The notes: generated from the letters alone by a model not told the origin. A DNA stretch of 64,000 bases from Pseudomonadales bacterium (GCA_024234855.1 JACKNN010000007.1:62001-126000); one strand, 5' to 3'; shown: positions 17,213-25,916, counted from the first letter of the stretch. A program made the numbers and translations.

Positions 17213-17240
17213 AAACAAATACGCCTGATTTAAACAGGCG
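17213..17240. promoter_or_regulatory. TetR-type operator in the TetR gene promoter
   Basis: AAACAA-atacgc-CTGATT at 17213-17230, one base off the strict left half of the consensus, overlapping a second palindrome CGCCTG-N7-CAGGCG (17222-17240). It lies 31 bp upstream of the TetR start, a position expected for autorepression. Confidence 0.55.
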
Positions 17241-17319
17241 CTGGTGGACGGCTATTATATACACAACACCCGCGCCGTGTGACGCTCCGTGCGTGGGCAG
17301 CATTACCGCCCGGCGCCGG

Positions 17320-18309
17320 CTATTTCCCGGCCAGGCGCTTAACGACCGGCGCGAACGCCTCCACCATATTGTTCTCACCGTCATCCAGTACGGCGATATA
17401 GGAGATGCCGTAGGTCTCCCGGCGTCGCTCCAGTTCTTCGCACATGTAGTCGACGCTGCCGATCAGGCAGTGGGGGTGGTGGAGAATATCGTCGGCGCTC
17501 ATGCCCAGCGCCTCGCCGATGGCGGCGGCGGTCGGGCCCTGGTGGTCGGTGACGATGGTGTTGTAGGCGCCTATCTCCAGTTCGAGCTCCCCGAAACGCG
17601 AGCCGGCGCCGTCTTTTACCCACTGTATTTTCTTCGCGGTGGCGTCGGCCACACCTGAATTCATGCCCTCCGGCCCCAGCATACCCGCCCGGTTGTTGAA
17701 GTTGAGGCTGACGATATCCGCCTCCTGGCCGGCGAAGCCGAGAATCTTCCTGCTGCCGCCGCCGATCATCAGGGGCGGCCAGGGGCGCTGGGCGGGGGCC
17801 GGGATGCCTGAGAATCCCGACCAGTTGATAAAATCGCCCGCGATGGACAAGGCCTCGCCCGCCATAAACGCCTTGTAGGCATGCACGAACTCGGCACAGC
17901 GCTCGAAGCGTTGCGGGAATTCGTCAAAGGGCAGGCCAATGGCATCGTACTCCGCCCTGATCCAGCCGGCGCCGATGCCGAACTCCAGCCGACCTTCCGA
18001 CAGGTAGTCCATGGTGGCGGCCTCCTTGGCCAGTACCACGGGGTTGCGGTAGTCATTGCAGAACACCCGGCAGCCCACCCGCAGGGTGGTGGTCTGTTGC
18101 AGGGCCATGGCTATCGCCGGTACCGCCGCCAGCATTTGCGGCGGGTGATAGGTGCTGTCCATGGCGGGGCCCGCGCTGAGGATATGGTCCGCCAGGAAAA
18201 AAGTGGAATAGCCGAGGGTCTCGGTTTTGCCTATCAGCTCGCGCCAGCTTTTGGGCGAGGCCGTATTGAAGCTCTGCAGGGAGAATCGGAAGGGTTTCTT
18301 GTCGCTCAT
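17320..18309 (-). CDS. LLM-class (luciferase-like) flavin oxidoreductase
   Basis: A 329-residue luciferase-like TIM-barrel oxidoreductase that uses FMNH2 or F420H2. Typical features are TLGYSTFFLADH near the N-terminus, TTTLRVGCRVFCNDYRNP, the EGRLEFGIGAGW segment and PPLMIGGGSRK. The pattern is closest to the group annotated as F420-dependent oxidoreductases; F420 use in a gammaproteobacterium is uncertain and FMN is possible. The start at 18309 (MSDKK) is chosen because the alternative adds 16 non-conserved residues. It is the last gene of the ABM - molybdopterin - LLM run and may supply an oxygenation or hydride-transfer step. Confidence 0.9.
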   Translation of the reverse strand: MSDKKPFRFSLQSFNTASPKSWRELIGKTETLGYSTFFLADHILSAGPAMDSTYHPPQMLAAVPAIAMALQQTTTLRVGCRVFCNDYRNPVVLAKEAATMDYLSEGRLEFGIGAGWIRAEYDAIGLPFDEFPQRFERCAEFVHAYKAFMAGEALSIAGDFINWSGFSGIPAPAQRPWPPLMIGGGSRKILGFAGQEADIVSLNFNNRAGMLGPEGMNSGVADATAKKIQWVKDGAGSRFGELELEIGAYNTIVTDHQGPTAAAIGEALGMSADDILHHPHCLIGSVDYMCEELERRRETYGISYIAVLDDGENNMVEAFAPVVKRLAGK

Positions 18310-18366
18310 TGCTGGCTGCTCCAGATCGGTATTGGCTTGCCGCGGTTCGCGGCGCATGTCGCGGCT

Positions 18367-20535
18367 TCAGGATAACTTCCTGATCGCCACCGGAATCGTG
18401 CTCTGGCGTGGCATGCCCGAATATTTCTCCGCCAGTTGCCGGTTGTCTATCAGCCGGTTGGTATTGCTGCCGAGCGCGCGCACCCGGGCGTCGGTATCGA
18501 GCGCCGGATCGGGGCTGTCGCCCCAGCAGTGGGACATGGAAATCACGCCGGGCTTGATATCGTCACTGGCCGCGGCCACCGCGGGGATACGACCGTGGGC
18601 TGAATACACTTCGATAATCTCGCCGCTGGTAATCCCCAGCGCCGCCAGGTCCTGTGAGTGCATAAAGGCCGGGTTGGTGGTGCCCTTGCTCTGCAACAGG
18701 CTGAGTTCCGGCCCCGTGGAATTGTAGGTGTTCTTCATGCGCCGGCTGACCAGCAGGTGCGAATAGGTGCCGGTGTCTGTCACCTGCGCGTCGCGATAGG
18801 CCGCTTCCAATTCCGCCTCCAGCCCCGCCGGGAACAGGTCCAGGTGGCCCCGGGTAGCGGGGTCGGCCGCCTCGATGATGACGTCCAGTCCCGGGTACAC
18901 GGTGCCCCCCTCACGCTGGCGGATCTGCCCCAGCGGCACCCTTGCACCGGCGGTGATGTTGTCGAGCAGGTCGAATTTCGCCGGCTTGTGGTCCATGGCG
19001 ATGGGGCCGTTGTCCAGGCTCATGGCGAGCCCCATGCGCTTGCCCACGCCCCAGAAAAACTCCCACTCCTCGATCTTGTCGCCCTCGGCTTCCACCACGG
19101 TGGGGGTGTACTGGCTGTAGGCCTGGTGGTGCCAGATGTCGGTGAGCAGGGTGACGTCCTCCCGTTCCAGGCAGAGTTTGGGCGCCAGCACGTAGTCGGC
19201 CAGCCGGGCGGTGGCGGCCAGCTTGATATCGATACACACCAGCAGGTCCAGGCCGGACAGGGCCTTCAGCGTTTTTTCCTGGTCCGGCCAGGCCAGCAGG
19301 GGATTGCCGCCCACGCAGATCAGCGCTTTTATCTGGCCATCGCCGGGCAGCAGCATCTCGTCGGCGATGGCGGCCGTCGGCATTTCGCCCTGGGGCCCGT
19401 AGGGTGACAGCACGAACAGTTCACCGATGTCCGGGGAGACCCGGCTGCGGGTGCCATCGCGCAGCCACTGGGGCTGGGGCGAGGTGGCCTGGGCCCGGCG
19501 CGGTGCCGGCGGCGTGAGCACGCCCGGGTTGGGCAGGCGTTCGCCCTCGCGGTAGTGGCGCCCGCAGATGGCGTTGAGCGCCTGTACCAGGTGTTGCAGC
19601 AGGTTGGGGTGGGGGCCCATTTCGGGGCCGGTGCCGGTGACGGCCGAGCCCCGGGGGCCGGCGCCGAACAGGCGCGCGGCCGCGCGAATCTGGTCGGCGG
19701 GGATATCCGCGGCGGCGGCCACCAGCTCGGGGGTGAAGCGGCGGGTTGCCCGCTCCAGTTCAGCCAGGCCCCGGGTGTGCCGGGCGCAGAAATCCTTGTC
19801 ATACAGCGCTTCGGCGATGATCACCTGGATGATACTGGCGAGCAGGGCGGCGTCCTGCCCCGGCTTGACCTGCAGGTGCAGGTCGGCGCGGGCGGCCACC
19901 TCTGTTTCCCTGGGGTCGATACAGATCACCTTGACCCCGCGCTTCCTGCCCTCGCGCAGGGCGTTGAAGGGGCTGAAGGAGGGTATGCCGCCGGGGATCG
20001 AATAGTGCGATACCAGGGTGTTGTTGCCGATGATCATCGCCACATCGGCATCGCACCACATGTGGCTGCCGGCATTCCACCAGCCCATGCGGGCGGGGCC
20101 TATGGCCACCTTGGCCGGCTGGTCTATGGTGACGCTGGTATAGAACGACGGCGAGCCGATGGCATTGTGGAATGCCCGCGCCACGCCGTGGGCCGCGGAG
20201 TTCTGGTAGGAGTAGGTGCCGTTGTAACTGGCGATGCTGCGCGGCCCGAACCGGGCCAGTATGTCCTGCAGCTGCAGCGCGATTTCGTCCATGGCCTGTT
20301 CGCTGCCTATGGGCGCGAAGCTGCCGTCAGCCTGCTTTTTCAGGGAGCCCTGCAAGCGGGTGGGATGGTAGATCTGCTCGGCCAGCTGGCGCCCCTTGAT
20401 GCAGGTATAGCCGCCGTAAACCTCGTTGCTGGTGTCCGGTTCAATCGCCAGCAGCCGGTTATCCTCCACGGTGGCTTCCATGGGGCAGTAGGCGTGACAG
20501 AAGCGGCAGTAGGTTTTTACTTTTTTTGTTGCCAT
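18367..20535 (-). CDS. Molybdopterin-dependent oxidoreductase
   Basis: A 722-residue member of the DMSO reductase (bis-MGD) superfamily. The N-terminal [4Fe-4S] cysteines are C10, C13, C17 and C45 (CRFCHAYC and GGYTCIKG). The central domains contain GTGPEMGPHPN and LICVGGNPLLAWP, and a C-terminal molybdopterin-dinucleotide-binding domain includes a HSQDLAALGI segment. There is no Tat signal, so it is cytoplasmic. No partner Fe-S or membrane subunit is adjacent; its neighbours are an ABM-fold protein and an LLM flavoprotein. It may hydroxylate, dehydrogenate or reduce a pathway intermediate. The substrate is unknown. Confidence 0.93.
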   Translation of the reverse strand: MATKKVKTYCRFCHAYCPMEATVEDNRLLAIEPDTSNEVYGGYTCIKGRQLAEQIYHPTRLQGSLKKQADGSFAPIGSEQAMDEIALQLQDILARFGPRSIASYNGTYSYQNSAAHGVARAFHNAIGSPSFYTSVTIDQPAKVAIGPARMGWWNAGSHMWCDADVAMIIGNNTLVSHYSIPGGIPSFSPFNALREGRKRGVKVICIDPRETEVAARADLHLQVKPGQDAALLASIIQVIIAEALYDKDFCARHTRGLAELERATRRFTPELVAAAADIPADQIRAAARLFGAGPRGSAVTGTGPEMGPHPNLLQHLVQALNAICGRHYREGERLPNPGVLTPPAPRRAQATSPQPQWLRDGTRSRVSPDIGELFVLSPYGPQGEMPTAAIADEMLLPGDGQIKALICVGGNPLLAWPDQEKTLKALSGLDLLVCIDIKLAATARLADYVLAPKLCLEREDVTLLTDIWHHQAYSQYTPTVVEAEGDKIEEWEFFWGVGKRMGLAMSLDNGPIAMDHKPAKFDLLDNITAGARVPLGQIRQREGGTVYPGLDVIIEAADPATRGHLDLFPAGLEAELEAAYRDAQVTDTGTYSHLLVSRRMKNTYNSTGPELSLLQSKGTTNPAFMHSQDLAALGITSGEIIEVYSAHGRIPAVAAASDDIKPGVISMSHCWGDSPDPALDTDARVRALGSNTNRLIDNRQLAEKYSGMPRQSTIPVAIRKLS

Positions 20536-20568
20536 TGCGGCTCCGCTCCCGGTCAGTTGCAGCGCGGC

Positions 20569-20913
20569 TTATTCGGTAAAGAAATCGGCGCGGGGTTTGC
20601 CTTCGGGGTCGTAGACGGGCTCCTCCAGGGCAACCTTGAATTTCGACACCACAGCGTCGGTTACCCCGTATTTGCCCAGCAGTGCCAGCATCCGGGAATA
20701 GTAGGGGCCCGCCAGGTGTGCAGCCAGGTCCTCGGTGCTGGCCCAGTTTTCGAACACGTAAATGCGGGTGGCGCAGCAGGGGTCTGCCGCCCAGACGTAG
20801 TGCGCGCAGCCGGACTGGGCGCGGGTCTCGGTCATCAGCGCGGCGGCTTCAGCCAGTGCCGACTGGCGCTTGTCCGCGGCGATTTCAATGGTCCCGGCGA
20901 TCAGGGTTGTCAT
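20569..20913 (-). CDS. ABM-fold (antibiotic biosynthesis monooxygenase) protein
   Basis: A 114-residue ferredoxin-like protein of the ABM family, small dimers that act as cofactor-free monooxygenases or as scavengers of reactive products. The pattern is typical: GTIEIAADKRQSALAEAAAL, then SGCAHYVWAAD, then YVFENWASTEDLAAHLAGPY. The ATG at 20913 is chosen because AAGGA lies 8 bases upstream. It is the first gene of the minus-strand unit and is controlled by the operator at 20991-21008, divergent from the MDR gene. The adjacent CC pair in ADPCCATRIYV is unusual. Confidence 0.85.
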   Translation of the reverse strand: MTTLIAGTIEIAADKRQSALAEAAALMTETRAQSGCAHYVWAADPCCATRIYVFENWASTEDLAAHLAGPYYSRMLALLGKYGVTDAVVSKFKVALEEPVYDPEGKPRADFFTE

Positions 20914-20990
20914 GGTCAAATCCTTGCTGAGAGTGCTGCTGTCTTGATTTGTTGATTGCTGGCAAGGTAGCAGATTGCCCATCCAGAAAC

Positions 20991-21028
20991 AATCAGGGTT
21001 GACTGATTTTATTCTGTGGCACTATGCT
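20991..21028 (+). promoter_or_regulatory. TetR-type operator and promoter in divergent region
   Basis: AATCAG-ggttga-CTGATT at 20991-21008 is a perfect 6-6-6 inverted repeat and the most symmetrical of the six sites. TTGACT (20999-21004) overlaps it as -35, with TATGCT (21023-21028) as -10 after 18 bp, toward the MDR gene at 21076. The ABM gene starts 78 bp away on the other strand. Confidence 0.65.
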
Positions 21029-21075
21029 GCGTTGCGGTTTACCCCAACCCTTTCGCAACCATAAGGCAGCGCGCA

Positions 21076-22095
21076 ATGACCCAGATGACCAATCGCCAGT
21101 ACTTCCTGGCTTCCCGCCCGGCGCAGATGCCCACCGCGGACAATGTGCAGTGCCGCGATGTGCCGCTGGCCCCGCCCGGCCCCGGCGAGGTGACACTGCG
21201 CAACCTCTACATTTCGCTGGACCCGGCGATTCGCGGCTGGATGGGCGATGCGCCCAATTACATTGAACCCATCGCGCTGGGAGACGCCGTGCGCAGCTCC
21301 GTCATCGGCCGGGTGGTGAGCAGCAACAGCCCGGATTTTGCGGTGGGCGATGTGGCCATGAGCGTGGGCGCCTGGGAGCAGTACACGACCGCACCCGCGG
21401 CGGGGCTGAACAAGCTGGATGAGGCGGCGGGTATTCCCCTCAGCCTGTTCCTGGGCGCCCTGGGCCCCACCGGGCTCACCGCCTATTTCGGTCTGCTGGA
21501 GGTCGGCCGTCCCCGCGCCGGTGAAACGGTGCTGGTGAGCGCGGCGGCCGGCGCGGTGGGCTCGGTGGTGGGCCAGATCGCCAGAATGCAGGGCTGCCGG
21601 GTGGTGGGTATGGCCGGCACCGACGACAAGTGTGCGTGGCTCGTCGATGCGCTGGGCTTTGATGCCGCGATCAATTACAGGACCTGCGGGGACTATACGG
21701 CGGCCATTGGCAAGGCCTGCCCGGCAGGCGTCGATGTCTACTTTGACAACGTCGGCGGCGAAATCCTGGACGCGGCCCTGTTGTGCCTGAACCCGCATGC
21801 CCGGGTGGCGGTCTGTGGCTGGATATCCACCTACAATGTCGCGAACCCCCCCGGCCCGGTCAACCTGTGGCAGCTGGTGGCAAAGAGTGTCACCCTCCAG
21901 GGTTTTACCGTACTGGATTACCTGGACCGTTTTGGCGAGGGCATCGGCCAGCTGGCCCGGTGGCTGCAGGAGGGCAAGCTGCAGTACCGGGAGGAAATCG
22001 TCGATGGCCTGGACAATATCCTGCCCACCTTCCTGCGCCTGTTCGATGGCAGCAATGCCGGCAAGCTGGTGATCCGCATCCCCGAACAGGGCTGA
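21076..22095 (+). CDS. MDR-family NADPH-dependent alkenal/enone reductase-like protein
   Basis: A 339-residue medium-chain dehydrogenase/reductase of the zinc-free leukotriene B4 dehydrogenase/prostaglandin reductase subgroup, which reduces alpha,beta-unsaturated aldehydes and ketones with NADPH. Visible markers are YISLDPAIRGWM, GPTGLTAYFGL, the nucleotide loop AAAGAVGSVVGQIAR and a DVYFDNVGGEILD segment. There are no zinc-ligand cysteines. The start at 21076 is the first ATG with family-like sequence. The operator at 20991 governs it. In context it probably saturates an enal or enone released by oxidative cleavage; this is inference. Confidence 0.9.
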   Translation: MTQMTNRQYFLASRPAQMPTADNVQCRDVPLAPPGPGEVTLRNLYISLDPAIRGWMGDAPNYIEPIALGDAVRSSVIGRVVSSNSPDFAVGDVAMSVGAWEQYTTAPAAGLNKLDEAAGIPLSLFLGALGPTGLTAYFGLLEVGRPRAGETVLVSAAAGAVGSVVGQIARMQGCRVVGMAGTDDKCAWLVDALGFDAAINYRTCGDYTAAIGKACPAGVDVYFDNVGGEILDAALLCLNPHARVAVCGWISTYNVANPPGPVNLWQLVAKSVTLQGFTVLDYLDRFGEGIGQLARWLQEGKLQYREEIVDGLDNILPTFLRLFDGSNAGKLVIRIPEQG

Positions 22096-22128
22096 AAACG
22101 GCGCAGGAAGCGGCGGGCGCGGGGCGCG

Positions 22129-22560
22129 CTATGGCGGCGCCGTGTAGCTGCCGCTGAGGTCCGGGGCGCCGTGGTAGATAATGCCGTAGTGCCTCGACTG
22201 GTACAGCCACTGGCCATTGCGTTTGCTGTAGGTGTCCAGGTAGCGGCTGATGCTGCTGCCGGCCAGTCCCTCCCTGTCCCGGGTGTGTTCCTGCAGGTAC
22301 CAGTGGCCGCTGGCGGTATCGCCGTCGATACTGAACAGGCAGGAGCTGGGCAGCATCAGCGCGAATTCAAAGCCGGCCATCACCTGTTGCCAGAGCGCGA
22401 CGATGTTGGCCTTGCCGCTCACCTGGGTACCCATGAGGTTCCAGCAGGCATCCTCGCTCCAGGTGGCGGCCCAGGCGCTGGCGTCGCGCCGGTGTACGGC
22501 GTCGACATAGCGGGACATGAGCCTGGCCAGGGCCAGTTCGTCTTCCGCCGCGCCACTCAT
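22129..22560 (-). CDS. NTF2/SnoaL-like protein 2
   Basis: A 143-residue NTF2-fold protein of the SnoaL-like group: ELALARLMSRYVDAVHRRD, WAATWSEDACW and a QSRHYGIIYHG end. These cover dehydratases, isomerases and Rieske beta subunits. Its ATG overlaps the E2 stop by 4 bp, so it is translationally coupled as the last gene of the E1alpha-E1beta-E2 unit. The function may be hydration or isomerisation of a side-chain intermediate, or structural; the sequence does not decide. Confidence 0.85.
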   Translation of the reverse strand: MSGAAEDELALARLMSRYVDAVHRRDASAWAATWSEDACWNLMGTQVSGKANIVALWQQVMAGFEFALMLPSSCLFSIDGDTASGHWYLQEHTRDREGLAGSSISRYLDTYSKRNGQWLYQSRHYGIIYHGAPDLSGSYTAPP

Positions 22561-23747
22561 GGGCCCGCCCCCAATGCCGGGCCGGCGATGACCTCACCCA
22601 GCACCTGCAGAAAGCGCGCGCCGACCGCGCCGTCGATGATGCGGTGATCACAGGACAGGGTGGCGCTGATCACGGTGGCCACCGCGGGCGCTCCCGCCTT
22701 CACCACCACTTTCTGCTGCCCCTTGCCAAGGGCGAGGATGGCGCCCATGGGCGGGTTGATAATGGCAGTGAAATTGTTCACGCCAAACATCCCCAGGTTG
22801 GACACGGTGAAGGAGCCGCCGGAAATATCGTCCCTGGTCAGGCTGCCGGCCCTGGCTTTTTCCGCCAGCGCACCGGTCGCCGCGGCAATCTGGCCGACTG
22901 ACAGTGATTCCGCACGGCGGATCGTCGCCGGGTAGAGGCCGTCATCGGTGGCGATGGCCAGTGAGATATTGGCGTGTTTGAACTGGTGAATGTCATCGCC
23001 CACCAGGTTGACGTTTACCCCCGGCTCCCTCACCAGTGCCTGCGCCACGCACCAGATGAGCAGGTCGTTGACGGAGACCTTGACCGCGCCGGCCTCATTC
23101 AGTTGCTCGCGCTGGGCCAGCAGGCTGTCCAGTTCGTAATCGACGCCCAGGTAGAAATGGGGAATGGACTGCTTGGCCTCGGTCAGGCGCCGGGCGATGG
23201 TCCTGCGGGTCGCCGACAGCGGGATGATGGTCACGGCCTGCGCGGCGGCGTCATCGCCGGAGCCCGCCGCGGCGGCCTGCACATCCTCCTGGGTAATGCG
23301 GCCGTTGCGACCGGTGCCCACCAGGGCGTTGAGATCCACGCCCAGTTCCTGCGCCAGTTTGCGCACCACCGGGTTGGTGCGCGCGGCGGCGTCGTTGGGC
23401 CCTGCGCCGGCGCTGCTCACCGGCGCTGCCTTCGGCCCGGTTGCGGCGGATGTGCCGCCGCCAAAGCCGGCGATAAAGGCATCGATGTCGGCGTCACTGA
23501 CATCGGCACTGGCGATGACCCCGAGCAGGGCGCCGACCGGGTGGGCGTCGCCCTCGGTGGCGATAATGCGGCGCAAAACGCCGCTCACCGGCGATTCCCA
23601 CACGTTGACGATCTTGTCCGACTCCATGTCGAACACCTCGTCGCCCCTGGCCACGGCATCGCCTTCCCGTTTGTTCCAGGTGTTGAGGGTGCCCTCCACC
23701 ATTTCGATGCCCCACTTGGGCACGGCTATCGGATAGATCTGGCTCAT
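22557..23747 (-). CDS. 2-oxoacid dehydrogenase E2 (dihydrolipoamide acyltransferase)
   Basis: A 396-residue E2 core protein that transfers the acyl group from E1 to CoA through lipoamide. It has one lipoyl domain (Lys45 in FDMESDKIVN), an Ala/Gly-rich linker, an E3/E1-binding domain (residues about 118-155, VVRKLAQELGVDLN and GTGRNGRITQEDV) and the catalytic domain with DHRIIDG near the C-terminus. A single lipoyl domain is typical of acetoin and branched-chain types. It overlaps E1beta by 4 bp. There is no E3 gene in the window. In the cluster it likely converts a pathway 2-oxoacid to an acyl-CoA. Confidence 0.93.
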   Translation of the reverse strand: MSQIYPIAVPKWGIEMVEGTLNTWNKREGDAVARGDEVFDMESDKIVNVWESPVSGVLRRIIATEGDAHPVGALLGVIASADVSDADIDAFIAGFGGGTSAATGPKAAPVSSAGAGPNDAAARTNPVVRKLAQELGVDLNALVGTGRNGRITQEDVQAAAAGSGDDAAAQAVTIIPLSATRRTIARRLTEAKQSIPHFYLGVDYELDSLLAQREQLNEAGAVKVSVNDLLIWCVAQALVREPGVNVNLVGDDIHQFKHANISLAIATDDGLYPATIRRAESLSVGQIAAATGALAEKARAGSLTRDDISGGSFTVSNLGMFGVNNFTAIINPPMGAILALGKGQQKVVVKAGAPAVATVISATLSCDHRIIDGAVGARFLQVLGEVIAGPALGAGP

Positions 23748-24748
23748 GACAGGGTGGCCCGGATGGCGGCGATGATTTTTTCTACCGAGGGCAGGTAGGC
23801 GGCCTCCAGTTCCGGCGCGAAGGGCGTCGGGCTGTGCGGCGCGCAGACCTGCTTGATGGGGCCCTTGAGGGAGTGGAAAGCCCGGTCCGCCGCCAGCGCG
23901 GCGATATCGGCGGTGAGCCCGCAGCGCGGCGGCGATTCGTCCACCACCACCAGGCGGCCGGTCGCCGCCACGCTTTCGAGGATCGTCGCGGTGTCCAGGG
24001 GTGAGCTGGTACGCGGATCGATCAGGTCGCAGGTAATGCCTTCCTCCGCCAGCGCGTCTATGGCCGCCGCGGCCCGGTTCACCATCTGACCGAAGGCGAC
24101 CACCGTGCAGTCATCCCCCTCGCGCACAATGGCCGCCTGGCCGAAGGGGATGGTGTACATCTCGTCCGGGACGTCACAGCTGGTCTGGTAGAGCGCCTTG
24201 GGCTCGAAAAAGAGTACCGGGTCATCCTCGGCTATCGCCTGCAGCATAAGCCCCTTGGCATCGTAGGCGTTGGCGGGGATGACGACTTTCAGGCCGGGAA
24301 AGGCGGTCATCACCTGGTACATGGACTGGGAGTGCTGGCCGGCGGCACTGAAACCGCCGCCGGAGGCGAAGCGTATCACCGCCGGGCAAGTGGTCTTGCC
24401 GCCGAACATATAGCGGAACTTGCCCATCTGGTTGACGATCTGGTCCATGCAGACACCGATGAAGTCGGCAAACATGATCTCCGCCACCGGGCGCATGCCC
24501 ATCAGCGCGGCCCCCGCGGCAGCGCCGACAATGGCTGACTCGGAAATGGGTGTATCCACACAGCGCAGCGGGCCAAACTTGTCGTAGAGGCCGCTGGTGA
24601 CGCCGAAGACGCCGCCGACACTGCCGGGTTTGCCGCTGGAGCCCATGCAACCGGCGACATCCTCACCGATCACGAACACGGAATCGTCCGCGGCCATCGC
24701 CTGGTGCAGGGCCTCATTGATGGCGTCGCGCATTGTTTTAACTGGCAT
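23744..24748 (-). CDS. 2-oxoacid dehydrogenase E1 beta subunit
   Basis: A 334-residue E1beta subunit of the pyruvate/acetoin/branched-chain dehydrogenase family. It holds half of the ThDP site. Markers are MRDAINEALHQAMAADDSV, VFVIGEDVAG, FGVTSGLYDKFGP and DTPISESAIVGAAAGAA, with a C-terminal transketolase-like domain (DLIDPRTSSPLDT). It starts 12 bp after E1alpha and overlaps E2 by 4 bp. It forms an alpha2beta2 heterotetramer with E1alpha. Specificity cannot be told apart between acetoin-like and branched-chain substrates from sequence alone. Confidence 0.94.
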   Translation of the reverse strand: MPVKTMRDAINEALHQAMAADDSVFVIGEDVAGCMGSSGKPGSVGGVFGVTSGLYDKFGPLRCVDTPISESAIVGAAAGAALMGMRPVAEIMFADFIGVCMDQIVNQMGKFRYMFGGKTTCPAVIRFASGGGFSAAGQHSQSMYQVMTAFPGLKVVIPANAYDAKGLMLQAIAEDDPVLFFEPKALYQTSCDVPDEMYTIPFGQAAIVREGDDCTVVAFGQMVNRAAAAIDALAEEGITCDLIDPRTSSPLDTATILESVAATGRLVVVDESPPRCGLTADIAALAADRAFHSLKGPIKQVCAPHSPTPFAPELEAAYLPSVEKIIAAIRATLS

Positions 24749-24760
24749 GGTCGTCTCCCC

Positions 24761-25735
24761 TCAGGTGCCGTAGTTGATATAGACGTCTTGCTCGACCTGG
24801 TCAGCGCTCGGGCGCGGTGCGGCCCTGGCCTCGGTAACGGCCCGCTCGATCAGGCTCATGACCTCGCCGTCTATCGCGTCCAGCTCGGCGTCGCTGACTT
24901 CACCGGTTTGCGCCATGCGCGCGCGGAAGTTTTTCAGGCAGTCGTGGTTCTCCCGCAAGTCCTCCAGCTCGCCCTCGCCGCGGTAATACTGGGGGTCCCC
25001 CACGAAGTGGCCGTGGTAGCGACCCTGCTCGGCGAACACGCCGGCCGGCCCCTTGCCGGCGCGGGCGTGGGCGATCGCCTTGCCGGCGGCCTCGTAAACC
25101 GCGAAGAAATCGGCACCATCGGCCACAAATACCGGAAAACCGAAGGCCTCGGTACGCGCCTTGAGGTCGTCACAGCCCACGGCGTAGCGGATGTTGGTGT
25201 GCTCGGAGTAATAGTTGTTCTCAATCACGAAGATGGCCGGCACCTGCAGCACCACGGCCATGTTCATGGCCTCAAAGCAGGTGCCCTGGTTGACCGAGCC
25301 GTCGCCGGAGAAGGACACCGCCACCTGGGTATTGCCGCGGATTTTGGCGGCCAGCGCCGCACCGACGGAGATGGGGGGGCCGCCCGCCACAATACCATTG
25401 GCACCGAGAATGCCCCTGTCGAAATCGGCGACGTGCATGGAGCCGCCCTTGCCCTTGCACAGCCCCTCGGCGGAGCCCCACAGCTCTTTCATCATGCCGA
25501 CGACGTCGGCGCCCTTGGCGATGCAGTGGCCGTGACCCCGGTGGGTGCTGACAATCGCATCCGCGTCGGTGAGGTGCTCACACACGCCCACCGCATTGGC
25601 TTCCTGCCCGGTGTACAGGTGGGTGAAGCCGGGAATCTGCCCGTTCATGATCTCCGCGTGGGCCCGCTCCTCGAATTCGCGGATGGTTTTCATCTGGCGG
25701 TAGGCCCGCAACAACGTTTCTTTGGGGATGCTCAT
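24761..25735 (-). CDS. 2-oxoacid dehydrogenase E1 alpha subunit
   Basis: A 324-residue E1alpha subunit. The ThDP-binding motif GDGSVNQG through IENN (about residues 162-190) is intact, and GFTHLYTGQEANAVGV and HRGHGHCIAKG are family signatures. The ATG at 25735 is chosen because AGGAG lies 7 bases before it. It is the first gene of the four-gene minus unit, 83 bp from the operator at 25818-25835 and divergent from carotenoid oxygenase 2. The close packing of the E1/E2 genes with ring and side-chain oxidation genes suggests a dedicated decarboxylating step rather than central pyruvate dehydrogenase. Confidence 0.94.
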   Translation of the reverse strand: MSIPKETLLRAYRQMKTIREFEERAHAEIMNGQIPGFTHLYTGQEANAVGVCEHLTDADAIVSTHRGHGHCIAKGADVVGMMKELWGSAEGLCKGKGGSMHVADFDRGILGANGIVAGGPPISVGAALAAKIRGNTQVAVSFSGDGSVNQGTCFEAMNMAVVLQVPAIFVIENNYYSEHTNIRYAVGCDDLKARTEAFGFPVFVADGADFFAVYEAAGKAIAHARAGKGPAGVFAEQGRYHGHFVGDPQYYRGEGELEDLRENHDCLKNFRARMAQTGEVSDAELDAIDGEVMSLIERAVTEARAAPRPSADQVEQDVYINYGT

Positions 25736-25817
25736 GGCACTGCTCCTGGATATTGGAATGTCTTTGTCCACCGCTCCGGCCGCGGTGGTTAACTGTAGCC
25801 CGGATCGGGCAAAAAAG

Positions 25818-25835
25818 AAACAGACGGGACTGTTT
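25818..25835. promoter_or_regulatory. TetR-type operator in E1alpha/carotenoid oxygenase 2 divergent region
   Basis: AAACAG-acggga-CTGTTT is a perfect inverted repeat with a 6-bp spacer. It is nearly central between two divergent starts (E1alpha at 25735, carotenoid oxygenase 2 at 25917), 82-83 bp from each, so it probably controls both long operons. Confidence 0.65.
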
Positions 25836-25916
25836 TTAAATCGCCTGAGCTGCTAACATTCGGGACTGCTGTCGGCAGCCACCTGTAGCAGAATACGTCA
25901 ATTCGAGGTCTATTTT

